Shown here piece after piece: positions 8,917-16,623 of a stretch of 64,000 bases of DNA. Position 1 is the first letter of the stretch. Each line of letters opens with the position of its first letter. Origin of the DNA: Inquilinus ginsengisoli_A (GTDB taxonomy: Bacteria > Pseudomonadota > Alphaproteobacteria > DSM-16000 > Inquilinaceae); the NCBI RefSeq assembly GCF_031453975.1, contig NZ_JAVDPW010000002.1, positions 757,912 to 821,911 of the forward strand. The letters are read 5' to 3'. A program made the translations under genes and the position numbers. The notes under the pieces are model-generated. The model was given only the letters and a program-made list of their open reading frames with translations, had not been told where the DNA came from and did not search any database.

Positions 8917-8969
8917 ACTCGAATAGCCCGAATTGCTCGAATGGGATGCGCCGACCATCACCCCGCCCC

Positions 8970-9734
8970 TCACACCGCCATCAGCCGGCCGAGATCCGGC
9001 CGGGGCTGGTCGTCGCCGCACAGCCGCAGGGCCATCCAGGCGGTGGCGAGGTTGCTGGTCACCACCGGCTTGCCGATCCGGCGCTCGATCTCCGCCGCCA
9101 CCCCGGCGGCACGCAGGGCGGTGCAGGAGATGAACAGCGCCTCGGCGTCCGGCGTCATCGCCGCCTCGGCCGCCGCGATGATCGAAGCCGGGGTGATCCG
9201 CGCCATCTCCCGGTCGTCGTCGAGGCCGAGGCAGGTAAAGCGGGCGATGCCGTAGCCGTGATCGGCGAAATAGGCCGCCATCGGCCGGCTGGTCTCGACC
9301 GTGTAGGGCGTCAGCAGCGCGATCCGGCGGACGCCCAGCGCGTCGAGGCCGCGGCGCGCGGCCAGCGGCGGCGTCACCACGGTGACGCCGGGCTTGGCCT
9401 CGCGGATCGCCACCTCGATCGCATCGTCGCCCATCACCACCGACGCCGAGGTGCAGGAGTAGCAGACGAGATCCAGATCCTCTTCCGGCAGGATCAGCCG
9501 GGCGCCTTCGCTCAGCCGCGGCTGCATCCGGCGCAGATTCTCCGGCGTGGTCGGGTTGGCATAGGCGATGCGGGCGACATAGACGCCGATCCGGTCGCTG
9601 GCCACCATGCGACGGAAATCCGGCTCGCTGGTGTGGTCGGTCGCCAGGGTGACGAGGCCGACCCGCTTCGGCAGCGGCCGGTCGTCGAAGCTGAGCGGCA
9701 GGGCGGATCGTTCGATCTCGGGCAGCGGCATCAT
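8970..9734 (-). CDS. eutA: EutA, Asp/Glu racemase/maleate isomerase-like protein of ectoine use
   Basis: A 254-residue member of the Asp/Glu racemase superfamily, close to arylmalonate decarboxylases and maleate isomerases. Two candidate catalytic cysteines are in CYSCTSASVV (about residues 91-100) and FISCTALRA (about 199-207). In ectoine gene clusters this is EutA, whose reaction is not firmly established; a role with EutBC in hydroxyectoine use has been proposed. ATG at 9732-9734 (or 9729-9731) follows the ehuD stop by 10 bases. A repeat-filled gap separates it from eutB. Confidence 0.88.
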   Translation of the reverse strand: MMPLPEIERSALPLSFDDRPLPKRVGLVTLATDHTSEPDFRRMVASDRIGVYVARIAYANPTTPENLRRMQPRLSEGARLILPEEDLDLVCYSCTSASVVMGDDAIEVAIREAKPGVTVVTPPLAARRGLDALGVRRIALLTPYTVETSRPMAAYFADHGYGIARFTCLGLDDDREMARITPASIIAAAEAAMTPDAEALFISCTALRAAGVAAEIERRIGKPVVTSNLATAWMALRLCGDDQPRPDLGRLMAV

Positions 9735-9744
9735 CGACTCCGGG

Positions 9745-10401
9745 TCAGCGCAGCGGCCGGAAGCGGCGCTCCAGGACGCGGAGGCCGGTCACGGCGATCA
9801 GGCTGATGACGAGGAAGAAGGCGCCGACCAGCGTGATCGGCTCCAGGTAGCGGTAGTTGAAGTTGGCGACGCTGCGGGCCTGGTTCATCAGCTCCAGGAC
9901 CGTGATGGCGGAGAGCAGCGGCGTCTCCTTGAACATGGCGATGAAGTAGTTGGCCAGGGCCGGGATCATCGGCGGGATCGCCTGCGGCAGGATGATGTGG
10001 CGCCAGCTCTGGCCGACCGTGAGGTTGCAGGCCTTCGCCGCTTCCCACTGGCCGCGCGGCGTGTTGTCGATGCCGGCGCGGTACACCTCCGCCGTGTAGG
10101 TGGCGTAGTGCAGGCCGAGGCCGATCACCCCGGCGGTCAGCGGCGACAGGGTCAGGCCGAGATCCGGCATGATGTAGAACAGGAAGTAGAGTTGCACGAG
10201 CAGCGGGGTGCCGCGGATGAATTCGGCGACGAAGCCGGTGCCGCGCGCCAGCCAGCGGCGCGGCGACCGGCGCAGCAGCGCCAGGCCGAGGCCCAGCACC
10301 ACCGCCAGGGCATAGCCCAGGATGGTGGCCAGGATGGTGATCTTGGCGCCCTGCAGCAGGGTCGGCAGGATCTCGACGACGAAGGCCCAGTCCCAATCCA
10401 T
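9745..10401 (-). CDS. ehuD: Ectoine ABC transporter permease EhuD
   Basis: A 218-residue inner-membrane permease of the polar amino-acid (HisM/GlnP) family. The segment EFIRGTPLLVQLYFLFY, typical of this family, lies around residue 64. The EAA-type loop EAAKACNLTVGQSWRHIILPQA contacts the ATPase EhuA. It starts four bases after ehuC ends and forms the import channel with EhuC. The assignment to ectoine rests on position between ehuC and eutA. Confidence 0.92.
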   Translation of the reverse strand: MDWDWAFVVEILPTLLQGAKITILATILGYALAVVLGLGLALLRRSPRRWLARGTGFVAEFIRGTPLLVQLYFLFYIMPDLGLTLSPLTAGVIGLGLHYATYTAEVYRAGIDNTPRGQWEAAKACNLTVGQSWRHIILPQAIPPMIPALANYFIAMFKETPLLSAITVLELMNQARSVANFNYRYLEPITLVGAFFLVISLIAVTGLRVLERRFRPLR

Positions 10402-10405
10402 GGCG

Positions 10406-11065
10406 TCAGCTCCGCACGCCGTCGAGGCCGCGCGCCAAGCGGCGTTCCAGCGCCCGCACTCCCGTCGAGATCAGCGTGGCGAGGAGGAAGTAGATCACCA
10501 GGATGGTGAGGAAGGGAAAGGCGGTGCTGCCAGTCTGGGCCCGCACGATCTGGGCCTGGAAGGTGAGGTCGGCCAGCGAGATCAGCGACACCACGGCAGT
10601 GGCCTTCAAGAGTTCGATCGCATTGTTGCCGAAGGTCGGCAGCATCAGCACGAAGGCCTGGGGCAGGATGACATGGCGCAGGCTCTGCCGCCGTGTCAGG
10701 TTCAGCGCCACGCAGGCCTCGCGCTGTTCGCGGCCGATCGACTGCACCGCGCCGCGCACCACCTCGGCGCCATAGGCCCCGACATTGAGGCCCAGCGCCA
10801 GCACCCCGGCCTGCAGCGGGCTGAGTTCGAACCCCGCCAGCGGCAGCACGAAATAGACCCAGAACAGCTGCACGAAGATCGAGGTGCCGCGGAAGAACTC
10901 GATATAGACGGTGGCCAGCGATCGCAGGGCGAAGCTGGACGAGATTCGCCCCAGCCCGGCCAGGAAGGCGACGACCAACGCCAGGGCGCAGCCGAGCACG
11001 GTCAGCTCGATCGTCACCCAGGCGCCCTGCAGGATCAGCCCGAAATAGCCGGCCCAGTCGGTCAT
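10406..11065 (-). CDS. ehuC: Ectoine ABC transporter permease EhuC
   Basis: A 219-residue HisM/GlnP-type permease with several membrane segments, the family motif YIEFFRGTSIFVQLFW (about residues 54-69) and the EAA loop REACVALNLTRRQSLRHVILPQA. It pairs with EhuD to form the membrane part of the EhuABCD importer. ATG at 11063-11065 lies 23 bases after the ehuB stop. Paralogy with the adjacent EhuD is evident in the FRGT/FIRGT and ILPQA motifs. Confidence 0.92.
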   Translation of the reverse strand: MTDWAGYFGLILQGAWVTIELTVLGCALALVVAFLAGLGRISSSFALRSLATVYIEFFRGTSIFVQLFWVYFVLPLAGFELSPLQAGVLALGLNVGAYGAEVVRGAVQSIGREQREACVALNLTRRQSLRHVILPQAFVLMLPTFGNNAIELLKATAVVSLISLADLTFQAQIVRAQTGSTAFPFLTILVIYFLLATLISTGVRALERRLARGLDGVRS

Positions 11066-11088
11066 GCGGCGGCTCTTCCCTCAGCCCC

Positions 11089-11931
11089 TCAGTTCGGACC
11101 GCCGCACAGCGCGTCGCGGTTGGTCTCGATCGCGGCCTTGGCCGAGAAGCCGTAGGGTTCGACGATCTTGGCGAATTCGCCGGACTGCTTCAGCGCCGCC
11201 AGCTCCTTGTCGAAGGCGTCGCGCAGCGCCGTGTCCTGCTTGCGGAAGGCGGCACCGTCGCAATAGACCGGGGCGTTCTTCACCGGGCCGATCATCTCGA
11301 TGTTCGGGTCCGACGCCTTCTTCATCAGGTCCTGGATCGACAGGATCGGCAGCGAATAGGCGTCGATGCGGCCGTCCTGCAGCATCTTGATGCCGCTCTG
11401 CCCGTCCGGCACCACGATCACCCGCTCCCGCGGTACCCCGGCCTCCAGTGCCAGCCGCTCCTCGGTGCCGCCGCCGGGCGCGCCGATCTTGGCGTCGGCA
11501 TTGGCGGCGATGTCGGCATAGCTCTGGAAGTTCAGCGGATTGCCCTTCTTCACCGCGAAGGCCTCGCCGTCGCACAGGATCGGCTGGGAATAGGCGACGG
11601 CGCGGCAGCGCTCCGGCTTCATGAACAGGCCAGCGGTGACGGCATCGAAGCGGCGCGCCTGCAGCCCGGGGATCATGGCGCCGTATTCCGAGATCGAGGC
11701 GACGACGTCGGCCACGCCCATGCGCTTGAACACCTCGCGGGCCACGTCCGGCCCGGCGCCGGAGACCTTGCCGTCCGCCGCCACCGCGGTGAAGGGCGGC
11801 TCGTTGGCGATGGCGATGCGAGCGAAGCCCTGCTCCTTGAGATTGTCCAGCGTGTCGGCTGCGGCCGGCTGCGCCAAAGCCACGGCCGACGCGGCGGCCA
11901 GGACCAGACGCGCGCAAAATCCATTGTTCAT
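11089..11931 (-). CDS. ehuB: Ectoine/hydroxyectoine-binding protein EhuB
   Basis: A 280-residue periplasmic solute-binding protein of family 3. The Sec signal peptide runs about residues 1-25 (hydrophobic core LVLAAASAVALAQPAAA). The mature part starts near DTLDNLKEQGFARIAIANEPPF, the usual ligand-site beginning in this family. ATG at 11929-11931 is chosen over an upstream start because AGGAGAGG lies seven bases before it and the signal peptide begins there. It captures ectoines for EhuCD. Very likely given its place between ehuA and ehuC. Confidence 0.93.
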   Translation of the reverse strand: MNNGFCARLVLAAASAVALAQPAAADTLDNLKEQGFARIAIANEPPFTAVAADGKVSGAGPDVAREVFKRMGVADVVASISEYGAMIPGLQARRFDAVTAGLFMKPERCRAVAYSQPILCDGEAFAVKKGNPLNFQSYADIAANADAKIGAPGGGTEERLALEAGVPRERVIVVPDGQSGIKMLQDGRIDAYSLPILSIQDLMKKASDPNIEMIGPVKNAPVYCDGAAFRKQDTALRDAFDKELAALKQSGEFAKIVEPYGFSAKAAIETNRDALCGGPN

Positions 11932-11968
11932 TTCTGCCTCTCCTGTTTTGCGTTGTCGCAGCGCGGCG

Positions 11969-12811
11969 TCAGACCCGATGGCCGGCGGCAATGATCTTCT
12001 TGAGGAAAATCTGGGTCCGCTCCTCGCGCGGATTGCGGAAGATCGCGTCCGGCGGCCCCTCCTCCACGATCCGGCCCTGGTCGAAGAACAGGACGCGGTC
12101 GGCGAAGTCGTGGGCGAAGCTCATCTCGTGGGTGACCAGCAACATGGTCATGTCGGTCTCGGCGGCCAGGCGGCGCATGACGTTCAGCACCTCCTCCACC
12201 AGCTCGGGGTCGAGCGCCGAGGTGACCTCGTCGAACAGCATGATCCTGGGTTGCAGCGCCAAAGCGCGGGCGATGGCGACGCGCTGCTTCTGGCCGCCGG
12301 ACAGCTGCGCCGGCATCGCCTTGGCCTTGCCGGCCATGCCGACCAGCTCGAGCAATTCCATCGCTCGCGTCTCGGCCGATTTGCGGTCGACGCCGGCGGT
12401 CAGCATCGGGGCCAAGGTGACGTTGTCCAGCACGCATTTGTGCGGGAACAGGTTGAACAGCTGGAACACCATGCCGATCTTGGCGCGCATCTTGTGCAGG
12501 TGGCGCTCATCGGCCGCCACCAGCCCGCCATTGCGCGGCATGTGGAACAGCTGCTCGCCCTCGATGCGGATGTGGCCGCCGTTGATCTCCTCCAGCGTCA
12601 TCAGGATGCGCAGGATGGTGGTCTTGCCGGAGCCGGACGGGCCGATCAGCGCCAGCTTCTCACCGGGCTTCACGGTGAAGGACAGGTCGTTCAGCACAGT
12701 CAGCGGGCCGAAGCGCTTGGTCACGCCTTCGACGCTGATGCATGGGGCCGATGATGTCGGGTCTGGCAAGTCGCTCTCCCTGTTGCGGCGACGGCCTTGA
12801 ATGGACGTCAC
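11969..12811 (-). CDS. ehuA: Ectoine ABC transporter ATP-binding protein EhuA
   Basis: An ABC ATPase of 280 residues from the GTG at 12809-12811. Walker A GPSGSGKTT, signature LSGGQKQRVAIARAL, Walker B IMLFDEVTSALD and the switch His in LLVTHEMSF are intact. It belongs to the polar amino-acid importer class and energises EhuCD. A TTG at 12767-12769 with GGGAGAG six bases upstream is an alternative start that would remove 14 residues with no clear domain content. It is the first transporter gene after enuR, 92 bases downstream of the enuR stop. Confidence 0.92.
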   Translation of the reverse strand: MTSIQGRRRNRESDLPDPTSSAPCISVEGVTKRFGPLTVLNDLSFTVKPGEKLALIGPSGSGKTTILRILMTLEEINGGHIRIEGEQLFHMPRNGGLVAADERHLHKMRAKIGMVFQLFNLFPHKCVLDNVTLAPMLTAGVDRKSAETRAMELLELVGMAGKAKAMPAQLSGGQKQRVAIARALALQPRIMLFDEVTSALDPELVEEVLNVMRRLAAETDMTMLLVTHEMSFAHDFADRVLFFDQGRIVEEGPPDAIFRNPREERTQIFLKKIIAAGHRV

Positions 12812-12845
12812 GATGGGAGGGAGACAAAATCATGTCAAATGGAAA

Positions 12846-12883
12846 AACAAATCAGTACAATTTTCAGTTCGTGATGATTTGTT
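12846..12883. promoter_or_regulatory. Inverted repeat in the enuR-ehuA gap, candidate operator
   Basis: AACAAATCA at 12846-12854 and TGATTTGTT at 12875-12883 are perfect 9-base inverted arms, 29 bases centre to centre, in a locally AT-rich 92-base gap. On the minus strand a TTGACA-like hexamer lies at about 12838-12833, just downstream. This is a plausible operator/promoter for ehuABCD-eut. A short hairpin AGGCAT..ATGCCT (12884-12899) follows the enuR stop. No binding data; inference only. Confidence 0.45.
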
Positions 12884-12903
12884 AGGCATCGGCATGCCTG
12901 TTT

Positions 12904-14295
12904 CTACATCGCCAGCAACACCGGCTCCGGTTCGCCCTGCAGCAGGTTGACCACGATCTTGAGGCCGTCGCGCAGCTGCTCCGGCGTGGTCGACCCGACC
13001 GAGACGCGCACCGCCGGCCAAGCCGGACGGCCGTCGATGGCGAAGGACGCACCCGGCGCGATGGCCACGCCCTGCAGCCGGGCATGGGACACGAACTCCT
13101 CCTCCGACCGGCCTTCGCCCAGGGGCAGCCAGACATGCAGCCCTTCCGGATGGGCGCGATGCGGGATGCCGGCCAGCAGTTCCGCCGCGATCGCCTGGCG
13201 GCCGCGGATCGCCGTGTTCTGCCAGCGCACCAGCTCCGCCGCCGTGCCGGTTTCGACCCAGCGGGCGGCCAGTTCGGCGACCAGCCCGGTCGCCATCCAG
13301 TTGGTGACCAGGCTGCGGTTGGCCACGGCCGGGCAGAGCCGGTCGGGCACCACGAGATAGCCGGCCCGCAGCCCCGGCATCACGCATTTGGTGAAGGTGG
13401 TGACGTACAGCGTCCGCTCCGGCGCCAGGGCCGCCAGCGGCGGCAGCCGCTCGCTCAACAGCGGCGCCAGCACGTCGTTCTCGATGATCTGCAGCCCGTG
13501 GCGCCGCGCCACCGTAACGATCTCCGCCCGCCGCGCCGCGCCCATCAGGCTGGCGGTGGCGTTGATCGGGTTCGGCATGACGAACAGGGCGCGGACATCG
13601 CCCTCGCGGCAGGCCTCGTCCAGCGCCTCGGGCACCACGCCCTCGCCGTCGATCGCCACGCCGCGCAGCCGCAGGCCGAGATAGGCGGCCAGCGGCACCA
13701 GCGTGTGGTGGCCGACCGCCTCGGTCACCACGGTCGATCCCGGCGGCGCCGCGGCCATCAGGGCGATGGTCATGCCCGAGGTGGCGCCGTTGGTCAGGTG
13801 GATGGTGCTCGGCGCCGCTTCCACCCCGCAATGGTCGCGCAGCCAGTCCTGGCCCACCCGGCGGTGGCGGGCGAACAGCATGTTCGGCCGGAAGGACAGC
13901 ACGGCGGAGGGCGGCAGGGTGTCGGCCAGATCATGCAGCGCCGCCTTCATCGCCTCGATGTGCTTGGTCTCGCACACCACCGGCTTCAGGATCGACAGGT
14001 CAATCACCTCGCTCAGCCGCTCCGGAATATAGGGCGGCGCCGGCTCGCGCTGCGGCGGGCGGATGAAGGTGCCGCGCCCGGTCTCGCCGGAGATCAGGCC
14101 GCGGCGGATCAGCTCCTCATAGGCACGGCTGACGGTCTGCACCGACAGCTTCAGCGTCTCCGCCATCTGCCGGTGCGTCGCCAGCCTTTCCCCCGGCTGC
14201 AGCCGCCCGTCGGCGATGGCGCGCGCGATCTGGTCGGCCAGGGACAGATAGGCGGGCCGGCGCAGGGTCTCGGGGTCGGGTTGCCAGATTGTCAT
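12904..14295 (-). CDS. enuR: EnuR, MocR-type GntR regulator of ectoine catabolism
   Basis: A 463-residue MocR-type regulator: a GntR winged helix at residues 1-75 (KLSVQTVSRAYEELIRRGLI) fused to a fold-type I aminotransferase domain. The PLP lysine is in TTFTKCVMPG, residue 303, close to the Lys302 reported for Ruegeria pomeroyi EnuR. EnuR represses ectoine catabolic genes and is relieved by pathway intermediates such as N-acetyl-diaminobutyrate. ATG at 14293-14295 begins MTIWQPDP. The frame remains open a long way upstream only because it is antisense to the dehydrogenase gene. It faces asnC across a 66-base gap. Confidence 0.93.
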   Translation of the reverse strand: MTIWQPDPETLRRPAYLSLADQIARAIADGRLQPGERLATHRQMAETLKLSVQTVSRAYEELIRRGLISGETGRGTFIRPPQREPAPPYIPERLSEVIDLSILKPVVCETKHIEAMKAALHDLADTLPPSAVLSFRPNMLFARHRRVGQDWLRDHCGVEAAPSTIHLTNGATSGMTIALMAAAPPGSTVVTEAVGHHTLVPLAAYLGLRLRGVAIDGEGVVPEALDEACREGDVRALFVMPNPINATASLMGAARRAEIVTVARRHGLQIIENDVLAPLLSERLPPLAALAPERTLYVTTFTKCVMPGLRAGYLVVPDRLCPAVANRSLVTNWMATGLVAELAARWVETGTAAELVRWQNTAIRGRQAIAAELLAGIPHRAHPEGLHVWLPLGEGRSEEEFVSHARLQGVAIAPGASFAIDGRPAWPAVRVSVGSTTPEQLRDGLKIVVNLLQGEPEPVLLAM

Positions 14296-14305
14296 GATTG
14301 GACTG

Positions 14306-14318
14306 TGATCCAGGATCA
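14306..14318. promoter_or_regulatory. Palindrome between divergent enuR and asnC
   Basis: TGATCC-A-GGATCA is a perfect 13-base palindrome, flanked by ACTG and GT that nearly extend it. It sits 11 bases upstream of the enuR ATG and 44 bases upstream of the asnC ATG, inside the only gap between the two regulators. It is a natural candidate for the binding site of AsnC/DoeX or EnuR. A CAATTGACA sequence next to it (14322-14330) may be part of a promoter. Confidence 0.5.
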
Positions 14319-14361
14319 GTTCAATTGACAACCGGAATCCCGACCCGGCATGGTCAGGACC

Positions 14362-14853
14362 ATGTCCGTCAAGCTCGACCCCATCGACCTGCGCATCCTC
14401 GCCGAGATCCAGCGCGACGGTCGCATCACCAAACTCGCCCTCGCCGAGCGGGTCGGGCTGTCGCCGACGCCGTGCTGGACCCGGCTGCACCGGCTGCAGC
14501 AGGAAGGCATCATCACCGGCTATCACGCCCGCATCGCGCTGCGCCGGATCGCGCCCTTCGCCATGGTGTTCGTCGAGATCACGCTGGGCGCCCACCGCCA
14601 GGCCGATTTCGACCGGTTCGAGCGGGCGGTGAAGGCGGTGCCGGAGGTGGTCGGCTGCTGGTCGCTGGGCGGCGGCATCGACTATCTCCTGAAGATCGTC
14701 GCCCGCGACATCGACGGCTACCAGCGGCTGATCGACCGGCTGCTGGAAAGCGAGATCGGCATCGACCGCTACTTCACCTACATCGTCACCCGCACCGTGA
14801 AGGACGATGTCGCCGTGCCGATCGAGGTGTTGGCGGAACCGGGTCAGGCCTAG
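14362..14853 (+). CDS. asnC: AsnC/Lrp family regulator of ectoine catabolism (DoeX)
   Basis: A 163-residue Lrp/AsnC regulator. The helix-turn-helix is at about residues 5-60 (RITKLALAERVGLSPTPCW), followed by a RAM-type effector domain. It matches the AsnC/DoeX protein of ectoine clusters, a feast/famine activator that senses pathway intermediates. ATG at 14362 begins MSVKLDPIDL, as in homologues; an upstream ATG at 14350 adds four residues. It is divergent from enuR and leads the plus-strand unit with the dehydrogenase and aminotransferase genes. Confidence 0.92.
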   Translation: MSVKLDPIDLRILAEIQRDGRITKLALAERVGLSPTPCWTRLHRLQQEGIITGYHARIALRRIAPFAMVFVEITLGAHRQADFDRFERAVKAVPEVVGCWSLGGGIDYLLKIVARDIDGYQRLIDRLLESEIGIDRYFTYIVTRTVKDDVAVPIEVLAEPGQA

Positions 14854-14982
14854 CGGGGAGAGAGACTCTCTCCTCGGGAGGGGATGGGCGGAGACATCCT
14901 CTCCATCCTCCCCCGCAAACAGCCTCCTTCTCCCCGGCCCCGCCCCTACCCTGCAGGCCTCGCCCTTGACGGAGGCCCGCCC

Positions 14983-16476
14983 ATGACCGCCCTCGCCACC
15001 CGGCCCAGCCAGCATGAGGCGCTGGGCCGCCTGACCGACCGCCGGCTGCTGCGCGAGATGGCCTATGTCGATGGCCGCTGGACCGCGGCGCCGAGCGGCG
15101 CCGTGTTCGAGGTCACCGATCCCGCCACCGGCATCGCCATTGCCCGCGTCGCCCGGCTGGGCGCGGCGGAGACGGACCGCGCCATCGTCGCCGCCCAGGC
15201 CGCCTTTCCCGCCTGGCGGGCGCTGCTGCCGCAAGAGCGCGCTGCCCGGCTGCGCAACTGGTTCGACCGCATCCTGGCGGCCAGGGAAGACCTGGCCCTG
15301 CTGATGACCCTGGAGCAGGGCAAGCCGCTGGCGGAATCCCGCGGTGAGATCGATTACGGTGCCGGCTTCGTCGAGTGGTTCGCCGAGGAGGCGAAGCGCC
15401 TGAACGTCGAATCCGTCACCAGCCACCTGCCCGGCGCCGAGATGATGGTGCGGCGCGAGGCGCTGGGCGTGGTCGGCGTCGCCACCCCCTGGAACTTCCC
15501 CTGCGCCATGCTGACCCGCAAGGCCGCGGCCGCCCTGGCCGCCGGCTGCACCGTGGTGGCGCATCCGTCGTCGCAGACCCCGCTTTCTGCCCTGGCCCTG
15601 GCCGAGCTGGCGGAGCGGGCGAGCATCCCGGCCGGGGTGTTCAACGTCGTCACCGGCGACCCGGAGCCGATCGTCGGCCGCCTGTGCGCCGACAAGCGGG
15701 TGCGGGCCGTGAGCTTCACCGGGTCGACCGAGATCGGCCGGCTGATCGCCGAACGCTGCGCCCCGACGATCAAGCGGCTGCAGCTGGAGCTGGGCGGCCA
15801 CGCGCCCCTGATCGTCTTCGCCGATGCCGATCTCGACCGCGCCGTGTCGATCGCGGTCGATGCCAAATTCGCCACTTCGGGCCAGGACTGCTTGGCGGCC
15901 AACCGGATCTATGTCGAACGGCCGGTCTACGCCGCCTTCTGCCAGGCCTTCGCGGCCCGGGTCGCCACGCTCAAGGTCGGCAACGGCCTCAATTCCGAAA
16001 CCGAGATCGGGCCGCTGATGCACGATCGCGCCGTGGCCAAGGCGGCGGCCCAGGTGGCGGACGCGGTGGCGCAGGGCGCCCGCTGCCTGACCGGCGGTGG
16101 GGTCCATGCCGCCGGCCCGCTGTTCTTCGCACCGACCGTGCTGGCCGATGTGCCGGACAGCGCCGCGATCATGCGCGAGGAGACCTTCGCCCCGGTCGCC
16201 GCCGTCGTCCCGTTCGACAGCGAAGACGAGGTCGTCGCCCGCGCCAACGACACCGAATACGGCCTGGTCGCATACGTCGTCACCCGCGACGGCGCCCGCA
16301 TGCTGCGGCTGGGCCGGGCGCTGGACTATGGCATGGTCGCGATCAACCGGGTGAAGATCACCGGCGCCCCGATCCCGTTCGGCGGCACCAAGCAGTCCGG
16401 CCTCGGCCGCGAAGGCTCGCGCCACGGCATCGAAGCCTTCACCGAGCTGAAATACCTCTGCCTCGACGCGGCCTGA
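14983..16476 (+). CDS. doeC: NAD(P)-dependent semialdehyde dehydrogenase (Ssd/DoeC)
   Basis: A 497-residue aldehyde dehydrogenase of the succinate-semialdehyde class. The catalytic Glu is in LELGGHAPLIVF and the catalytic Cys in SGQDCLAANRIY; the cofactor loop FTGSTEIGR is intact. In ectoine loci (Ssd/DoeC) it oxidises aspartate semialdehyde to aspartate, the last step. The start at 14983 is set by GGAGGC seven bases upstream; earlier in-frame starts lack this. It lies 129 bases downstream of asnC and 147 bases before the aminotransferase gene. Specificity is inferred from context. Confidence 0.92.
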   Translation: MTALATRPSQHEALGRLTDRRLLREMAYVDGRWTAAPSGAVFEVTDPATGIAIARVARLGAAETDRAIVAAQAAFPAWRALLPQERAARLRNWFDRILAAREDLALLMTLEQGKPLAESRGEIDYGAGFVEWFAEEAKRLNVESVTSHLPGAEMMVRREALGVVGVATPWNFPCAMLTRKAAAALAAGCTVVAHPSSQTPLSALALAELAERASIPAGVFNVVTGDPEPIVGRLCADKRVRAVSFTGSTEIGRLIAERCAPTIKRLQLELGGHAPLIVFADADLDRAVSIAVDAKFATSGQDCLAANRIYVERPVYAAFCQAFAARVATLKVGNGLNSETEIGPLMHDRAVAKAAAQVADAVAQGARCLTGGGVHAAGPLFFAPTVLADVPDSAAIMREETFAPVAAVVPFDSEDEVVARANDTEYGLVAYVVTRDGARMLRLGRALDYGMVAINRVKITGAPIPFGGTKQSGLGREGSRHGIEAFTELKYLCLDAA

Positions 16477-16489
16477 ACCCATGAAAGAT

Positions 16490-16570
16490 CGTCATTGCGA
16501 GCGCAGCGAAGCAATCCATGCCAGGCGGCGCCATGGATTGCTTCGTCGACTTCGTCTCCTCGCAATGACG
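16490..16570. repeat. Palindromic REP-like element between doeC and doeD
   Basis: CGTCATTGCGAGCGCAGCGA begins the left arm (16490-16520). The right arm (16532-16570) contains CATGGATTGCTTCGTCGAC and ends CTCGCAATGACG, its imperfect reverse complement. This is the 'GTCATTGCGAG...GAAGCAATCC' palindrome common in alphaproteobacterial intergenic regions. It would form a long hairpin in the asnC-doeC-doeD mRNA. Confidence 0.85.
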
Positions 16571-16623
16571 ATTTTGACGGGCTCGTCTGTCCAAGCAGCA
16601 CTCTTTTACTGAGGAGACTTCCG

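Noticed and set aside
12904..16482. A minus-strand reading frame of almost 1200 codons that includes enuR and continues over the dehydrogenase gene
   Set aside because: The extension is antisense to doeC and asnC, has low-complexity composition and no domain; only the enuR part from 14295 is supported. Long antisense frames are common at this GC content.
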